A stretch of 49,676 bases of DNA from the NCBI GenBank assembly GCA_009668945.1, contig SBEH01000004.1:107830-157505 (forward strand), given 5' to 3'. The translations under genes were made by a program, and so were the position numbers. The number at the start of each line of letters is the position of its first letter. The stretch's first letter is position 1. Source of the stretch: Actinomycetota bacterium (GTDB taxonomy: Bacteria > Actinomycetota > Coriobacteriia > Anaerosomatales > Anaerosomataceae). Positions 1 to 10,400 of this stretch are shown here, piece by piece. Under the pieces are notes generated by a model that saw nothing but the letters and a program-made list of their open reading frames with translations, was not told where the DNA came from and ran no database searches.

Positions 1-39
1 TTCGGCGAGCGTGCGGGCCTCCGCGGGAGCGAGTCTCAT
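1..39 (-). CDS. Start of a TldE/PmbA-like partner gene (partial)
   Basis: Only the first 13 codons lie in the window (MRLAPAEARTLAE...), and the gene continues past the left edge. Its ATG (37-39) overlaps the TGA of tldD (36-38) in an ATGA arrangement, so translation is probably coupled. TldD proteins normally work as a heterodimer with TldE/PmbA, and the two genes are often adjacent, so a TldE/PmbA partner is the natural expectation. That is inference from position; 13 residues cannot establish the family. Confidence 0.45.
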   Translation of the reverse strand, partial: MRLAPAEARTLAE

Positions 40-1478
40 CGGCCCACCCCCACCCGGACGCCGCGGAATCTGGCGGGCGCGGCGCCATGCGCGACGTGGG
101 CGACCTGCATCGGCTCGCCCTTCCCGCAGTTCGGGATGCCCCACACCTGCCAGTGATCGCGGTTGCACACCGCGTCGCACGATCCCCAGAACTCCGGCGT
201 GATGCCGGTGTAGTTGGGATTCTTGATCATCCGACCGAGCATCCCGTTCTCGATCTCCCAGCCGATCTCGCACGCGAACTGGAAGTTCAGGCGCCGGTCG
301 TCGATCGACCAGGAGTTGTTGGTCTCGAAGTAGATGCCGCGCTCGGTGTCGGCGATGAGGTCGGGCAGTGCCCACATGCCGGGCTCCAGGCTCACCGTGG
401 TCATGCGCACCAGGGGCTGACGGTTCCACCCGTCGGCGCGCATACATGCGTTGGATGTGCGGCCGATCTCGAGCGCGGACTCGCGCGAGCTCTGGAAGCC
501 GGCGAGGATCCCGTCGCGCACGAGGTAGTCGCGCTGCGCCGGCACGCCCTCGTCGTCGTAGCCGAAGCTGCCGAGCGAGCCGGGCACGGTCGAATCACTC
601 GTGACGGTCACGTGCTCCGAGCCGTAGCGCAGATCGCCGAGGTCTGGGACGCCGACCCACGACGTGCCCGCGAACGCGGCCTCGTCGCCGAGCACGCGGT
701 CGAGTTCGGTGGGGTGGCCGATCGACTCGTGCACCTGCAGCGCGATCTGCGAGCTGTCGATGATGACGTCGGTCGTGGTCGCAGGACATTCGGATGCCGA
801 CAAGAGCGCCGCTGCCTGCTCGCCCACGCGCGGGGCGTTGCCCGCGAGGTCGAGCGCGACGATCGTCTCCCAGCCGCCCTGCACCGCCTGCCCGCCGTGG
901 GAGTTGGGATACGAGCGGGGGAGCATCTCGCCATCGCCGAGCGCGTAGGCGGTCATCCCTGCCTGGCTCTCGTAGTACGACTGCTCGATAAGCGACCCTT
1001 CGGTGGAGCCGAACACCTTGCGGACGTGCAGGAATTCCATGCCGACGCTCGATATGCGCACCGCAGACTCGGCGCGCAGGGCCTCGTCGGCGGCGAGCAT
1101 GATCGCGAGCTTGTCGTCGAGCGAGATGCCGAACGGGTCGACCTCGCACGGACCCGTCCACGTGTCGGTGTACGCGCCAACGGGTGCGAGCCTCACGGGC
1201 GCGCGGAGTGTGGTGGCGGCCGCACGTGCTAGCGCCACGGCCTCGCGTGCGCACGCGCGCACCGCATCGGGCGCCAGATCGCTCGTGGCGGCGAAGCCCC
1301 ACGCGCCGCCCGCTATCACGCGGATGCCGACGCCGAGCGACTCGGCGTGCTCGATGCCCTCGACGCGGCCGGTCCGCACCGCAATGCCCTCGCGACGTGT
1401 CTCGACCACGCGCACGTCGGCGTACGTGGCACCTGCCGAGCGCGCTGCGTCTAGCGCGATTGCGACAGAATCCTTCAC
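36..1478 (-). CDS. tldD: TldD-family zinc metalloprotease
   Basis: TldD/PmbA (U62) family subunit of the TldD/TldE protease, a cytoplasmic metallopeptidase that trims unfolded peptides. In E. coli it is linked to microcin B17 maturation and to degradation of the CcdA antitoxin. The product is 480 residues, close to E. coli TldD. The metal-binding HExxxH motif is present as HESIGH at about residues 250-255. The C-terminus keeps the family's Cys in PNCGKGEP, the expected third metal ligand, followed by a conserved HG/R-rich tail. I chose GTG at 1478 because GGAGG lies 7 nt upstream and the GTG overlaps the abiEii stop as GTGA; ATG at 1484 would sit only 1 nt from that GGAGG. The gene is the third member of an overlapping chain behind an AbiE toxin-antitoxin pair, which is unusual company for tldD. 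Confidence 0.93.
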   Translation of the reverse strand: MKDSVAIALDAARSAGATYADVRVVETRREGIAVRTGRVEGIEHAESLGVGIRVIAGGAWGFAATSDLAPDAVRACAREAVALARAAATTLRAPVRLAPVGAYTDTWTGPCEVDPFGISLDDKLAIMLAADEALRAESAVRISSVGMEFLHVRKVFGSTEGSLIEQSYYESQAGMTAYALGDGEMLPRSYPNSHGGQAVQGGWETIVALDLAGNAPRVGEQAAALLSASECPATTTDVIIDSSQIALQVHESIGHPTELDRVLGDEAAFAGTSWVGVPDLGDLRYGSEHVTVTSDSTVPGSLGSFGYDDEGVPAQRDYLVRDGILAGFQSSRESALEIGRTSNACMRADGWNRQPLVRMTTVSLEPGMWALPDLIADTERGIYFETNNSWSIDDRRLNFQFACEIGWEIENGMLGRMIKNPNYTGITPEFWGSCDAVCNRDHWQVWGIPNCGKGEPMQVAHVAHGAAPARFRGVRVGVGR

Positions 1479-2374
1479 TTCCATCCCTCCCCGGGAGTCC
1501 AGCTCTTCATGAATCCCTGTTCTTCGGCGGCCGCCACTGCGGCGGGCATCACCAGGTCTGTTATGGTGCCGATGGCATCGTTGAGGTCCTCTGGGGTCTC
1601 GATACCGGAGACGAGTAGGCGACTTCGGAACACATGCCACATCCTCGTGGTCTGTGCCTGGCGAGCGAACTCCTCCGACAGCGCCACCGGCGGATTCGCA
1701 GGCAAGGGCGTCCCGCGCTTGCCGAACGTAGCTCGCAGAGCGTCCGCAAGTTGCTGGCCGTCAAGCGGTTGTGTCGACGCGAGCATCCACACGTCGTAGA
1801 AGTCCTTGACCCGGCTGTTGACCAGTCCGAGTGAAACCATCGCCTCGAACTTCTCAGCCACAGCCGTTTCAGGTGCATACGCAAGTATGCGGGGGGCAGG
1901 GCCGCCGAGCAGCGTTGGGTAGTCGACCCAGCCAGGATCCGGGACGAGGGCGTCGTCGATACCGATGTCCAGGCGCAGCACGAACCGGGCACCGGCCAGA
2001 TCCCCGCTGATCTTCGCGCGAACGCCGGGGTAGCGGTCATCAAAGGCGATCGGCTGCACAGCGATGGCGTTCGAGAAGACCAGTCCGTCTGCTGCGTCCA
2101 GCGCCAGGCATTCGGCGACAAGATCGCGGACAGCCTCTGGCGTAGTGTTGATCCGACCCGTGAAGTCGATGTCACGGGTAGGTCGGGCCACGGCACCCTC
2201 CCAAACGCGAAGCAGCGCGGCACCCCTCACGATCAGTCGGTCGGCCCACCGGCTTTGCGCAAGCCGGAAGAGGAACCGCTCCATGGCGTAGTACTGGAGA
2301 GCCTGCTGAAAGTCCAGACCAAGGTTGTCAGCGCGCAGCCGCAGTGCGCGTCTAGTCTCCTCAGCGAAGGTCAC
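1475..2374 (-). CDS. abiEii: AbiEii-type nucleotidyltransferase toxin
   Basis: Nucleotidyltransferase of the AbiEii/type IV toxin family, 299 residues. AbiEii toxins are DNA polymerase beta-fold enzymes that arrest growth, and they are encoded behind an AbiEi antitoxin. Visible family features are the RGAALLR segment followed by the metal-binding acidic motif TRDIDF near residues 65-72, and a downstream AEKFEAMVSLG...RVKDFYD block that carries the conserved Lys and Asp residues. The GTG start at 2374 overlaps the abiEi TGA (GTGA), with GAGG about 7 nt upstream. The stop overlaps the start of tldD in the same way. The toxin is therefore embedded between its antitoxin and a protease. The reading frame is intact with no lesion. 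Confidence 0.88.
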   Translation of the reverse strand: MTFAEETRRALRLRADNLGLDFQQALQYYAMERFLFRLAQSRWADRLIVRGAALLRVWEGAVARPTRDIDFTGRINTTPEAVRDLVAECLALDAADGLVFSNAIAVQPIAFDDRYPGVRAKISGDLAGARFVLRLDIGIDDALVPDPGWVDYPTLLGGPAPRILAYAPETAVAEKFEAMVSLGLVNSRVKDFYDVWMLASTQPLDGQQLADALRATFGKRGTPLPANPPVALSEEFARQAQTTRMWHVFRSRLLVSGIETPEDLNDAIGTITDLVMPAAVAAAEEQGFMKSWTPGEGWK

Positions 2375-2985
2375 AGGAGGGCCTCGAGGTACGGGCGCAC
2401 GACGTTTTCGACCCGATCGATCCTTGCGTAGCGCATGATCTCGCCCGGTGAGGCGCGGTGGTCGCGCACTACCTCACGGAGCGCCTCGACGGCGACGTCC
2501 AGGCCGATGCTATTGCGGTACTTGAAGCAGTCCGCCACGGTCTTGGCGATTCCAAAGGCGCGGAAGGCGACGCCGGCCTGCACGTGCTCCTCCAGCCCCG
2601 CATCCATGCTGGCCGGGCTCATGTGGAACACCCGGATGCGCGGGTAGTCGATCCGCGGCGGTTTCACATCCCGTGGAAGCGCGATCTGCACCTCGGAGGG
2701 GATCTGAGTTCCGATCTCATGTAGATCGAGTGCGCTCAGAAGGCACAGGACTGCCCGTGGTGTCCGCCTCATGACCGCCGCGACATCCGGTCTCGGCGGA
2801 AGCGGGTGCGAGGCAAGGTGATAGACTCCGCGGGTTAGCGGCTCGAGAACGCCGTGATCGCGCATCCAGTAGAGGGTGCGCGGTTCGACGCCCGCTGCCA
2901 GCGCTTCGGAGGTGCGCAGCACGCCGTCGTGGCTCTCGAATGTCGCCACCGCGGCGGCGATCAGTCTTTCGGAAGGCCCGCTCAT
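2371..2985 (-). CDS. abiEi: AbiEi-type antitoxin / transcriptional repressor
   Basis: Antitoxin partner of AbiEii, 204 residues from the ATG at 2985. The N-terminus reads as a winged-helix DNA-binding domain (about residues 5-55: helix, a GVEPRTLYWMRDHG recognition-helix region, then the RGVYHL wing). The C-terminal half has the AbiEi signature AFGIAKTVADCFKYRN followed by VAVEALREV. AbiEi proteins bind inverted repeats in their own promoter and repress the operon; matching inverted repeats lie directly upstream (2985-3032). An upstream in-frame start at 3003 would add six residues but falls inside that operator region, so I reject it. The stop overlaps the toxin's GTG. Confidence 0.88.
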   Translation of the reverse strand: MSGPSERLIAAAVATFESHDGVLRTSEALAAGVEPRTLYWMRDHGVLEPLTRGVYHLASHPLPPRPDVAAVMRRTPRAVLCLLSALDLHEIGTQIPSEVQIALPRDVKPPRIDYPRIRVFHMSPASMDAGLEEHVQAGVAFRAFGIAKTVADCFKYRNSIGLDVAVEALREVVRDHRASPGEIMRYARIDRVENVVRPYLEALL

Positions 2986-3032
2986 GCATAAAACATACCA
3001 CACTTTTCAATAAGTGCAGTAGATTGTATGCA
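2985..3032. promoter_or_regulatory. Probable AbiEi operator with nested inverted repeats
   Basis: Immediately upstream of abiEi are two nested palindromes. The inner one is CACTT (3001-3005) with AAGTG (3012-3016). The outer one pairs TGCATA (2985-2990) with TGTATGCA (3025-3032). On the minus strand, TACAAT (3028-3023) is a plausible -10 just upstream of the inner palindrome, which would place the repeat at the transcription start. Known AbiEi proteins repress through inverted repeats in this position. The assignment is by position and symmetry only. Confidence 0.45.
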
Positions 3033-3077
3033 GATGACCCTCCTCGCCTGGTGACCGAAGCAACGCCGAGTGCGCCT

Positions 3078-4283
3078 CTACCGCACCGCGTTCGCAGGGT
3101 CGACGACGGCCCCCGAGATCGGCGATGTGCGGTAGTCCCAGTCGTAGCGGCGTGCGCCAGCGTAGTCTGTGCGGTCCGCGAGCCTCGAAAGCTTCACGAA
3201 GTCGCCGGTATGCGGTGCGTGGACGAAGTACCCGGCGCCCACGTACATCCCCACGTGGTACACAGGCGAGCCGAAGAAGACGACGTCTCCCGGCTTCAGG
3301 TCGGCCGGAGCCACCTTCTCGCCGAGCTGGAACTGCGCGCCCGAGTAGTGCGGCAGGCTCACGCCGTGCTGCTTCATCACGTACATCACTAGACCTGAGC
3401 AGTCGAAGCCGCTCGGCGTCGCGCCGCCCCAGAGGTACGGGACGCCGTGGTAGGCGAGCGCGGTCTCCACCGGCGATCCCGGCTCGACCACGATGCCAGC
3501 GCTGCTCATCCCGGAGAGCACCTGGCGCAGCAGTTCGGCCTCGGCCTTCTGGCGCTCGGCGGCCTGGCTGTCGAGCAGCGCTAGCAGGTCGGCCTGCGCC
3601 GCGGCAAGCAGCATCTCTCGCTCCTGGATCCGCAGCATGACCTCGATCTGGCGAGCCTGCAGTTCGAGCTCGAGAGAGCGGGCGCGCAGTTCCTCGTCCT
3701 CGAGTTCGGCCGCCTGGATGGCTATCTGGTCGCGCTGCGCGGCGAGCGCTGCAGCGATCTCGGCATCGCTCTCACCTATAGAGTGTAGGAACTTGATGCG
3801 CGCCATGAAGTCGGTGATCGACTTCGAGCCGAGCAGCACCTCGATCACGTTGAGTTCGCCGTCGCGGTAGATGCCCCGCGCGCGCTCCGAGAGCGTGTCC
3901 TGCTGGATATCGAATGCGATCTGCGCGTTGGCCAGGTCGGCTTTGGTTGCGTCGAGATGATTGCGGGTGGCCTCGAGTTCCATGACCGCGCGGTTGTAGG
4001 CCTCAGCGGCGATCGCCAACTCCCGATCGAGCGCGTCGAGCTGCGCCTCGAGCTCGTCAAGCGCCGCCTGCTTGGCGGCGAGTTCAGCGCGGAACGCCTC
4101 TGTGGCTGCATCCGTGGGCGTCGGGATGGGGCTCTCAGCGGCCGGGTCCGCGGCGACCGGAGCCGGCGTGTCTGTCGCGGTCTCAGAGGGGAGTGCGAAT
4201 GCGGGCAGAGCGAGCACGAGCGTCGCCGCAGCTGCCAGCGCCGTCGTGCGCACCCACCATGCTCTGTGAACCCGAACCCGCAT
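3078..4283 (-). CDS. Secreted coiled-coil NlpC/P60 endopeptidase
   Basis: Cell-wall hydrolase that cleaves peptide stems in peptidoglycan outside the membrane, 401 residues from ATG 4283 (AAGGGA upstream). Residues 1-30 form a signal peptide (basic start, hydrophobic core, cleavage near AFA-L). A short Pro/Ala/Thr-rich stretch follows, then a long coiled coil (about 60-270) rich in Glu/Ala/Leu, as in actinobacterial RipA-like and CwlO-like proteins. The NlpC/P60 domain occupies about 278-390, with catalytic Cys295 in DCSG, His343 in YHVGMY and a third polar residue, His355, in HAPH. Function in cell separation or wall turnover is inferred from this architecture. It is a single gene with its own upstream region. 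Confidence 0.93.
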   Translation of the reverse strand: MRVRVHRAWWVRTTALAAAATLVLALPAFALPSETATDTPAPVAADPAAESPIPTPTDAATEAFRAELAAKQAALDELEAQLDALDRELAIAAEAYNRAVMELEATRNHLDATKADLANAQIAFDIQQDTLSERARGIYRDGELNVIEVLLGSKSITDFMARIKFLHSIGESDAEIAAALAAQRDQIAIQAAELEDEELRARSLELELQARQIEVMLRIQEREMLLAAAQADLLALLDSQAAERQKAEAELLRQVLSGMSSAGIVVEPGSPVETALAYHGVPYLWGGATPSGFDCSGLVMYVMKQHGVSLPHYSGAQFQLGEKVAPADLKPGDVVFFGSPVYHVGMYVGAGYFVHAPHTGDFVKLSRLADRTDYAGARRYDWDYRTSPISGAVVDPANAVR

Positions 4284-4404
4284 CGAATCCCTTCGGCCAG
4301 CGTCCTGATGAGACCTCAGCACGCCGCGCGTACCCGACTCTTGCGAAAACCTTGCCGAATCGTGAACCCGCCCGCTCGGCTTGCTCTTCCTCACGCCTCA
4401 GAGA

Positions 4405-4436
4405 ATCGGGGGGGGGGCAGCGTGTGCCCCCCCGAT
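4405..4436 (-). terminator. GC-rich hairpin between the cytochrome gene and the NlpC gene
   Basis: A 10-bp perfect stem pairs 4405-4414 with 4427-4436 (ATCGGGGGGG against its complement) around a 12-nt loop. It starts 30 nt after the stop of the multiheme cytochrome gene. There is only a weak T-rich tail on the minus strand, so it is an imperfect intrinsic terminator or an mRNA-end stabiliser. The plus strand contains a run of ten G (4408-4417), a slippage-prone tract. Confidence 0.55.
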
Positions 4437-4465
4437 GTGTCGCGGTTGCCGGAGCTCGGTGCGGC

Positions 4466-7400
4466 CTACGGCCAACGGCCCGCGATGTTGTAGTTGTGGT
4501 CGGCGTAACAGCCGCTATTGCAGTCGCCCGTATCCCACCCGGTCGCACCCCTCGTCCCCGGGGCCGTGACATTGTGGGGCCGGAGACCGTTGAGGCCATC
4601 GCCGGCCGCCTGAGTGCCGGTATACGGTGCTGGGTCGTCGTCGTACGCCATGAGACGTGGGCGCTTCCATCCGTGCGGAACACCGACGTGGCACACGGTG
4701 CAGTTGTACCCCGTGCCATGACCGGCCTCGGAGTGCACGAAGTTGTAGCCTCGGATGGTGCCATTGTGGCATTTCCCGCAGATCGAGGTCGTCCAGCTGC
4801 CAAGGGTTGCGCTCCGGTAGCTGAGCGGGTAGTCGGGATCGATGATCCAGGCCACCGACGATCCGTGCGGACCCCGTGCCTGGGTGACGGGATCGGCATT
4901 CGCTTCACCGGTGTGGCAATCAGTACACGTCAATTGGCTGTTCGATGTCCAGCCTGTCTGAAGCCAGAGGTTGTCGGCCGGCTTCGTCCAGGTGTAGGTT
5001 GTCGTGCCCACCGTGAAGGCTTCCTCCAGGCCGAGCGTCTGGCCGAGTACGTTGTGCTCGCTGAAGTTGCTCGGGTTGAACTCGAGCACCTGATTCGTGT
5101 ACGTCTTCGTGCCGATCGTGCTCTGGGCCGCGCTGTGGCACTTGAAGCAGAGGTAGGCCTCGAAGTCGCCGCTGCCACCCTTGAGCCTGATCGGCGACAA
5201 CGTCACCCCCGTGAGACTCCAGTTGCCCGCGTGCGGCGTCGTCGTCCCTGGAGGTGTTGCCTCGTGCTGCGGGAAACTCGGGGTCAGGCCCACGACTCCA
5301 TTCAGCGCCCCGCCCGCCACGCTGCTGCCCTGTGTGTGCACGGGGCTCACCGAGTTCGCCGTGCCCCTTGCGGCGTGTGGATCGTGGCAGTCGACGCACT
5401 CGCTGTGACGGGTGGTGTTGCCGTTCTCGACCGCGACGGCCGAGGCGCTTTCGAGGTCGCTGTGCGAACCTGCCGTGCCGAGCGTGCCCTGCGCGTGCTT
5501 GTACGTGGCGCTTGCGTCCGTGTAGACGTTGCGCGCGCCGTTGGCCCGCGGGTACGTCGCCGTGCCGTCACCGTGGCAGTTGTAGCAGAGTCGCTCCTCG
5601 GTGGCCGCGGCCGCGCTGTTCGCCCGGAGTCCCGCGATCGAGAAACCGCCGGCCCAAGTGACGCCTGCCGGGCGAGTCCAGGCGGTCAGACGCGCGTTAT
5701 CGCTCGCATGCGGGTCGTGGCAGTTCTCGCACAGGGCTTTGCCGTTTGCCGTGGTGGCGGCGTAGTGCCCGCTCGACTTGAATGCCACGCCGGTCGTCGT
5801 CTTGTCCCAGCCGGGGAAGAACGCATACGCGCTCTTGTCCGAGAACGCGGCAGTGTACGGAACGAGCGTCGTCGCGTTGATCGCCGCCGCCGGTGCGCCG
5901 CTGTCATGACACTTCAGGCAGAAGTCCGTAGGTGAGGACGGGGCAGGGTTCTTCGTGTTGTCCGGATCGGACGCTCGCGACATGTTCCACCAGTTGGCCG
6001 CCACCGTCTCGTCCGCGTTGCCGGGCGTCACGGAGTGTACGTTGTGGCAGTTCGCACAGGTGAGCGAACCGGAGGGGACGAACACCGGGTAGAGCGATGT
6101 TGCCCGCCAATCATCCAGGAACGGAGTGACGGTCTTCTGGGCGTCGGTCGTGTAGAGCTCGGCGTTGAGCCTGATCTTGGTGTAGGTTGCGACGCTCCGG
6201 CTCGAGAGGTCGATCCCGCTCGCGTCGATGTAGCCGCCGCTCAGGTCGTCCCACGTGCTCGTGCCCGAGTTGTAGCCTTCGACCTTGACCTTCACGACGG
6301 CGCCGGGCAGCGTCTCGCGCTCGGTCCAGGTGACCGTGCCCCATTTTGTCGCTGAGGCGTAAGGCGTGATGTCACCGGTGGTGAGGCGGCCGGTGCGGTA
6401 GTACTCGGCAGGACCGGAGTAGGGCAGCGGTGTCGCGTTTGCGAAGGCCATCGACGAGCCTGCGGCGAAGTTCGCGGCCGCGCCGGTGATCTGCGTCCAG
6501 GCACCCCAGTTGGAGCCGACCGTGGCCGGGATGGCGATGCGGTACATCTCGGTGTTCGCGCCGCCGCGGGTGGCGTACAGGTAGCCGCCGTTCACGCCAT
6601 CCCACTCAAGGTCGCATCCGTCCGCGAGCGCATTTGCTCCGAACGGATACGGCAGCGTGAGGCCGCCCACGATCGCCGGTGTGCCGTTGAGGCTGCCGAC
6701 GACCGTGGCGTAGAACGCCGTATTGCCGGTGTTGCGGCCGATGAACATGAGGTACTCGGTGCCACCCGCGTTCCTGAAGTAGGCCATGCTGCTCGAGTAC
6801 GCGTTGTTCGTGCTGTTGGTGAGTTGCACGCCACCGCCGTTCGGCAGGAAGTTCTGATTGCCGGTCTTGTTGTAAGGCGAGTCGAGGTAGTACAGGCGGC
6901 CGTTGACGGCCGTCCCACCGTTGCGGTTGACGAGGAACAAGCGCCCGCCCGTTGCAGCACCTGGCGCGAAGGCTATCGCAGAGCCCTGGCCCTGCGAGAT
7001 GGACGTGCCGTTGTCCTGGATGGTGATCGCGGCCGGCCACGTGTCGGTAGCGGTGTTCCAGCGCAGGAGCTGGTTGTTGCCACCGCCGCGGGTGTAGAAG
7101 ACGTAGCTGTTGGCTGCGTCTTTGGCGACACCGCTGCCTATGGCGATCGACGCGTTTGTGGTCGAGGAGTTGTTCTGCGTGTTCGACGCCGCCGCCCAGC
7201 TATCGGCTGTCGGGGCGCTCGCGGGCGTGTAGACCCATCGGGTGTTTGTGCCGTTGCCAGCGGTGATGTAGATCTTGTTGGCGACCTCGACGGCGGTCGA
7301 GCCGGTTAGCGGTGTGTTCTGGTCGATCGGGTCGTAGTTGTCCTGGTTCCAGCCCACTCCCGGCTTGTAGGCGTCGAAGGTCATCGCGTTACCGAAGTGG

Positions 7401-10400
7401 GTGAACAGGTAACTCGCCGTACCTGGCGTGATGGTCGGGTTGAACTGGGCGAGCTGTACCGAGCCGGGCGTGAGCGCTGTGGAGAGCGTGCCCGCAGGCG
7501 TGATCGTGTCGCTCGCGAACTCGGCCTGGGTGGTCTGGGAGAAGGACGTGTATGGGGTGTCGACGTAGTATCCCGGCTCGAAGTTGTCCCACGAGCCCGT
7601 GACCGTCCAATCATCCAGGAACGGAGTGACGGTCTTCTGGGCGTCGGTCGTGTAGAGCTCGGCGTTGAGCCTGATCTTGGTGTAGGTTGCGACGCTCCGG
7701 CTCGAGAGGTCGATCCCGCTCGCGTCGATGTAGCCGCCGCTCAGGTCGTCCCACGTGCTCGTGCCCGAGTTGTAGCCTTCGACCTTGACCTTCACGACGG
7801 CGCCGGGCAGCGTCTCGCGCTCGGTCCAGGTGACCGTGCCCCATTTTGTCGCTGAGGCGTAAGGCGTGATGTCACCGGTGGTGAGGCGGCCGGTGCGGTA
7901 GTACTCGGCAGGACCGGAGTAGGGCAGCGGTGTCGCGTTTGCGAAGGCCATCGACGAGCCTGCGGCGAAGTTCGCGGCCGCGCCGGTGATCTGCGTCCAG
8001 GCACCCCAGTTGGAGCCGACCGTGGCCGGGATGGCGATGCGGTACATCTCGGTGTTCGCGCCGCCGCGGGTGGCGTACAGGTAGCCGCCGTTCACGCCAT
8101 CCCACTCAAGGTCGCATCCGTCCGCGAGCGCATTTGCTCCGAACGGATACGGCAGCGTGAGGCCGCCCACGATCGCCGGTGTGCCGTTGAGGCTGCCGAC
8201 GACCGTGGCGTAGAACGCCGTATTGCCGGTGTTGCGGCCGATGAACATGAGGTACTCGGTGCCACCCGCGTTCCTGAAGTAGGCCATGCTGCTCGAGTAC
8301 GCGTTGTTCGTGCTGTTGGTGAGTTGCACGCCACCGCCGTTCGGCAGGAAGTTCTGATTGCCGGTCTTGTTGTAAGGCGAGTCGAGGTAGTACAGGCGGC
8401 CGTTGACGGCCGTCCCACCGTTGCGGTTGACGAGGAACAAGCGCCCGCCCGTTGCAGCACCTGGCGCGAAGGCTATCGCAGAGCCCTGGCCCTGCGAGAT
8501 GGACGTGCCGTTGTCCTGGATGGTGATCGCGGCCGGCCACGTGTCGGTAGCGGTGTTCCAGCGCAGGAGCTGGTTGTTGCCACCGCCGCGGGTGTAGAAG
8601 ACGTAGCTGTTGGCTGCGTCTTTGGCGACACCGCTGCCTATGGCGATCGACGCGTTTGTGGTCGAGGAGTTGTTCTGCGTGTTCGACGCCGCCGCCCAGC
8701 TATCGGCTGTCGGGGCGCTCGCGGGCGTGTAGACCCATCGGGTGTTTGTGCCGTTGCCAGCGGTGATGTAGATCTTGTTGGCGACCTCGACGGCGGTCGA
8801 GCCGGTTAGCGGTGTGTTCTGGTCGATCGGGTCGTAGTTGTCCTGGTTCCAGCCCACTCCCGGCTTGTAGGCGTCGAAGGTCATCGCGTTACCGAAGTGG
8901 GTGAACAGGTAACTCGCCGTACCTGGCGTGATGGTCGGGTTGAACTGGGCGAGCTGCACCGAGCCGGGCGTGAGTGCTGTGGAGAGCGTGCCCGCAGGCG
9001 TGATCGTGTCACTCGCGAACTCAGCCTGGGTGGTCTGGGAGAAGATGGTCCCGCTTGCGGGTACCCACCGTCCGCTGCCGGCCGCCGTCGGGTGCTTCGA
9101 CGCCTTCCCGAACTGCGCCTGCACGTCACGCTTGTTCCACGCGAGGTTCGTATCGCCTACCGACTTCGTGCCCTCAGCGGCCGACCCGGCGGCGCTGTGG
9201 CACTTGTAGCAGAGCGCGGCCTGCGAAAGTCCGCCGGTTTCGCGGTAGTCGATCAGCTTGTCGGCGCTCGACGCGTGCTTGTCGTGGCACGCGAGGCACT
9301 GAACGCGGGGGAGGTCGTTTTGGCGCGTGGCGCCGAAGTCGTTGCTGCGGACCAGCGTCGTGCCCGAGAGTCCGTGTGCGGCGGTCGCGTAGTTCGCCGC
9401 GTTGTGGTCCCCGGCGGTACCGGCATAGCCGGTCACGCTGACGTAGTCCATGTTCGTCGACGCAGACCCGTGGCATGCGAAGCAGAACCCGGTCGACTCG
9501 GCGGACGCGGAGTTCTGGCTGTAGTAGGTGTACGTGGGCGAGGCGTCCGTGCCGCCCGTGCGGACGCGGAGTCCCATGCGGAAGCTCCGGAGAGGGTCGT
9601 ACTCGAACGCAGTGCCGTCGGGCGACCGGAAGTAGTACGGCGCGCGGTGAGGCGTGTGGCATGCGCGGCACACCTGGTTGTCCGACACCATCTTAGCCGA
9701 ACGGTGCTGAGATCCGCCTGCCGGGAGGTTACCGTAGTCGTAGAAGTCGGTCTTCGTGTGCAGGGTGCTGCGATCGCCGACGGTCGCCGACGCGTTGTTG
9801 TCCGCCCGCCCGTGGCAGTAGTAGCAGAGCCAGCTGCTGCGGTCGAGGATGCCCGGAGGGCTAGGTGCGTCGTGGACCTTGTGGCATCGCTGGCAGGCGT
9901 CGACGTTGGTGTTGTCCGGGGCGGTGCGGTAGCCGTGCATGTTCGGCGACATGGCGTACGAGATCGTCGAGTATGCGGGCGTGGTGTCCTTGGCGCGTAC
10001 AACGTAGAACCAGACGTACGAGTCGAGCACTTCGCCGCCTGCCACGTCGGCGTTCACAACGGCCGTCCATGTCGATCCGCTGAGCGTCTGCGAAACGGTG
10101 GCAAGTGGGCCGGTCACGAGCACCGACTTGGTTGGCGTGATCATCGACTGCGTGATCGGCACCTTGGCCCGGTAGATCTCGTAGGTGATGGCGTGCCCGT
10201 CCGCGTCGGTCGACGTCAGCCACTGGAGCGTCACCTGGTCGCTGCCGCTCGGGAACACGTCGGAGAGTGTGGGCTGCGTCGGCGTGGCGGCATGGGCCGA
10301 CACGGAGAGCGTCAACGCGAAGGCCAGCGCGAGCAGTGCGATCACTGCGCACCTTCTCGTCGGCGTCCACGTGTGCGTCCTCATCGTGCCCACCCCCGTG

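Noticed and set aside
4284-4404. Possible c-di-AMP (ydaO-type) riboswitch before the NlpC/P60 gene
   Set aside because: Such riboswitches are common before actinobacterial wall hydrolases, but I could not fit the conserved core elements to this 121-nt leader.
4466-4520. A sixteenth heme site near the cytochrome C-terminus
   Set aside because: The sequence CNSGCYADH has three residues between the cysteines and Tyr where the His should be, so it is not a CxxCH site.
6107-9044. Insertion sequence or mobile element
   Set aside because: The repeated units are protein-coding in the cytochrome frame, with no transposase, terminal inverted repeats or target duplication.
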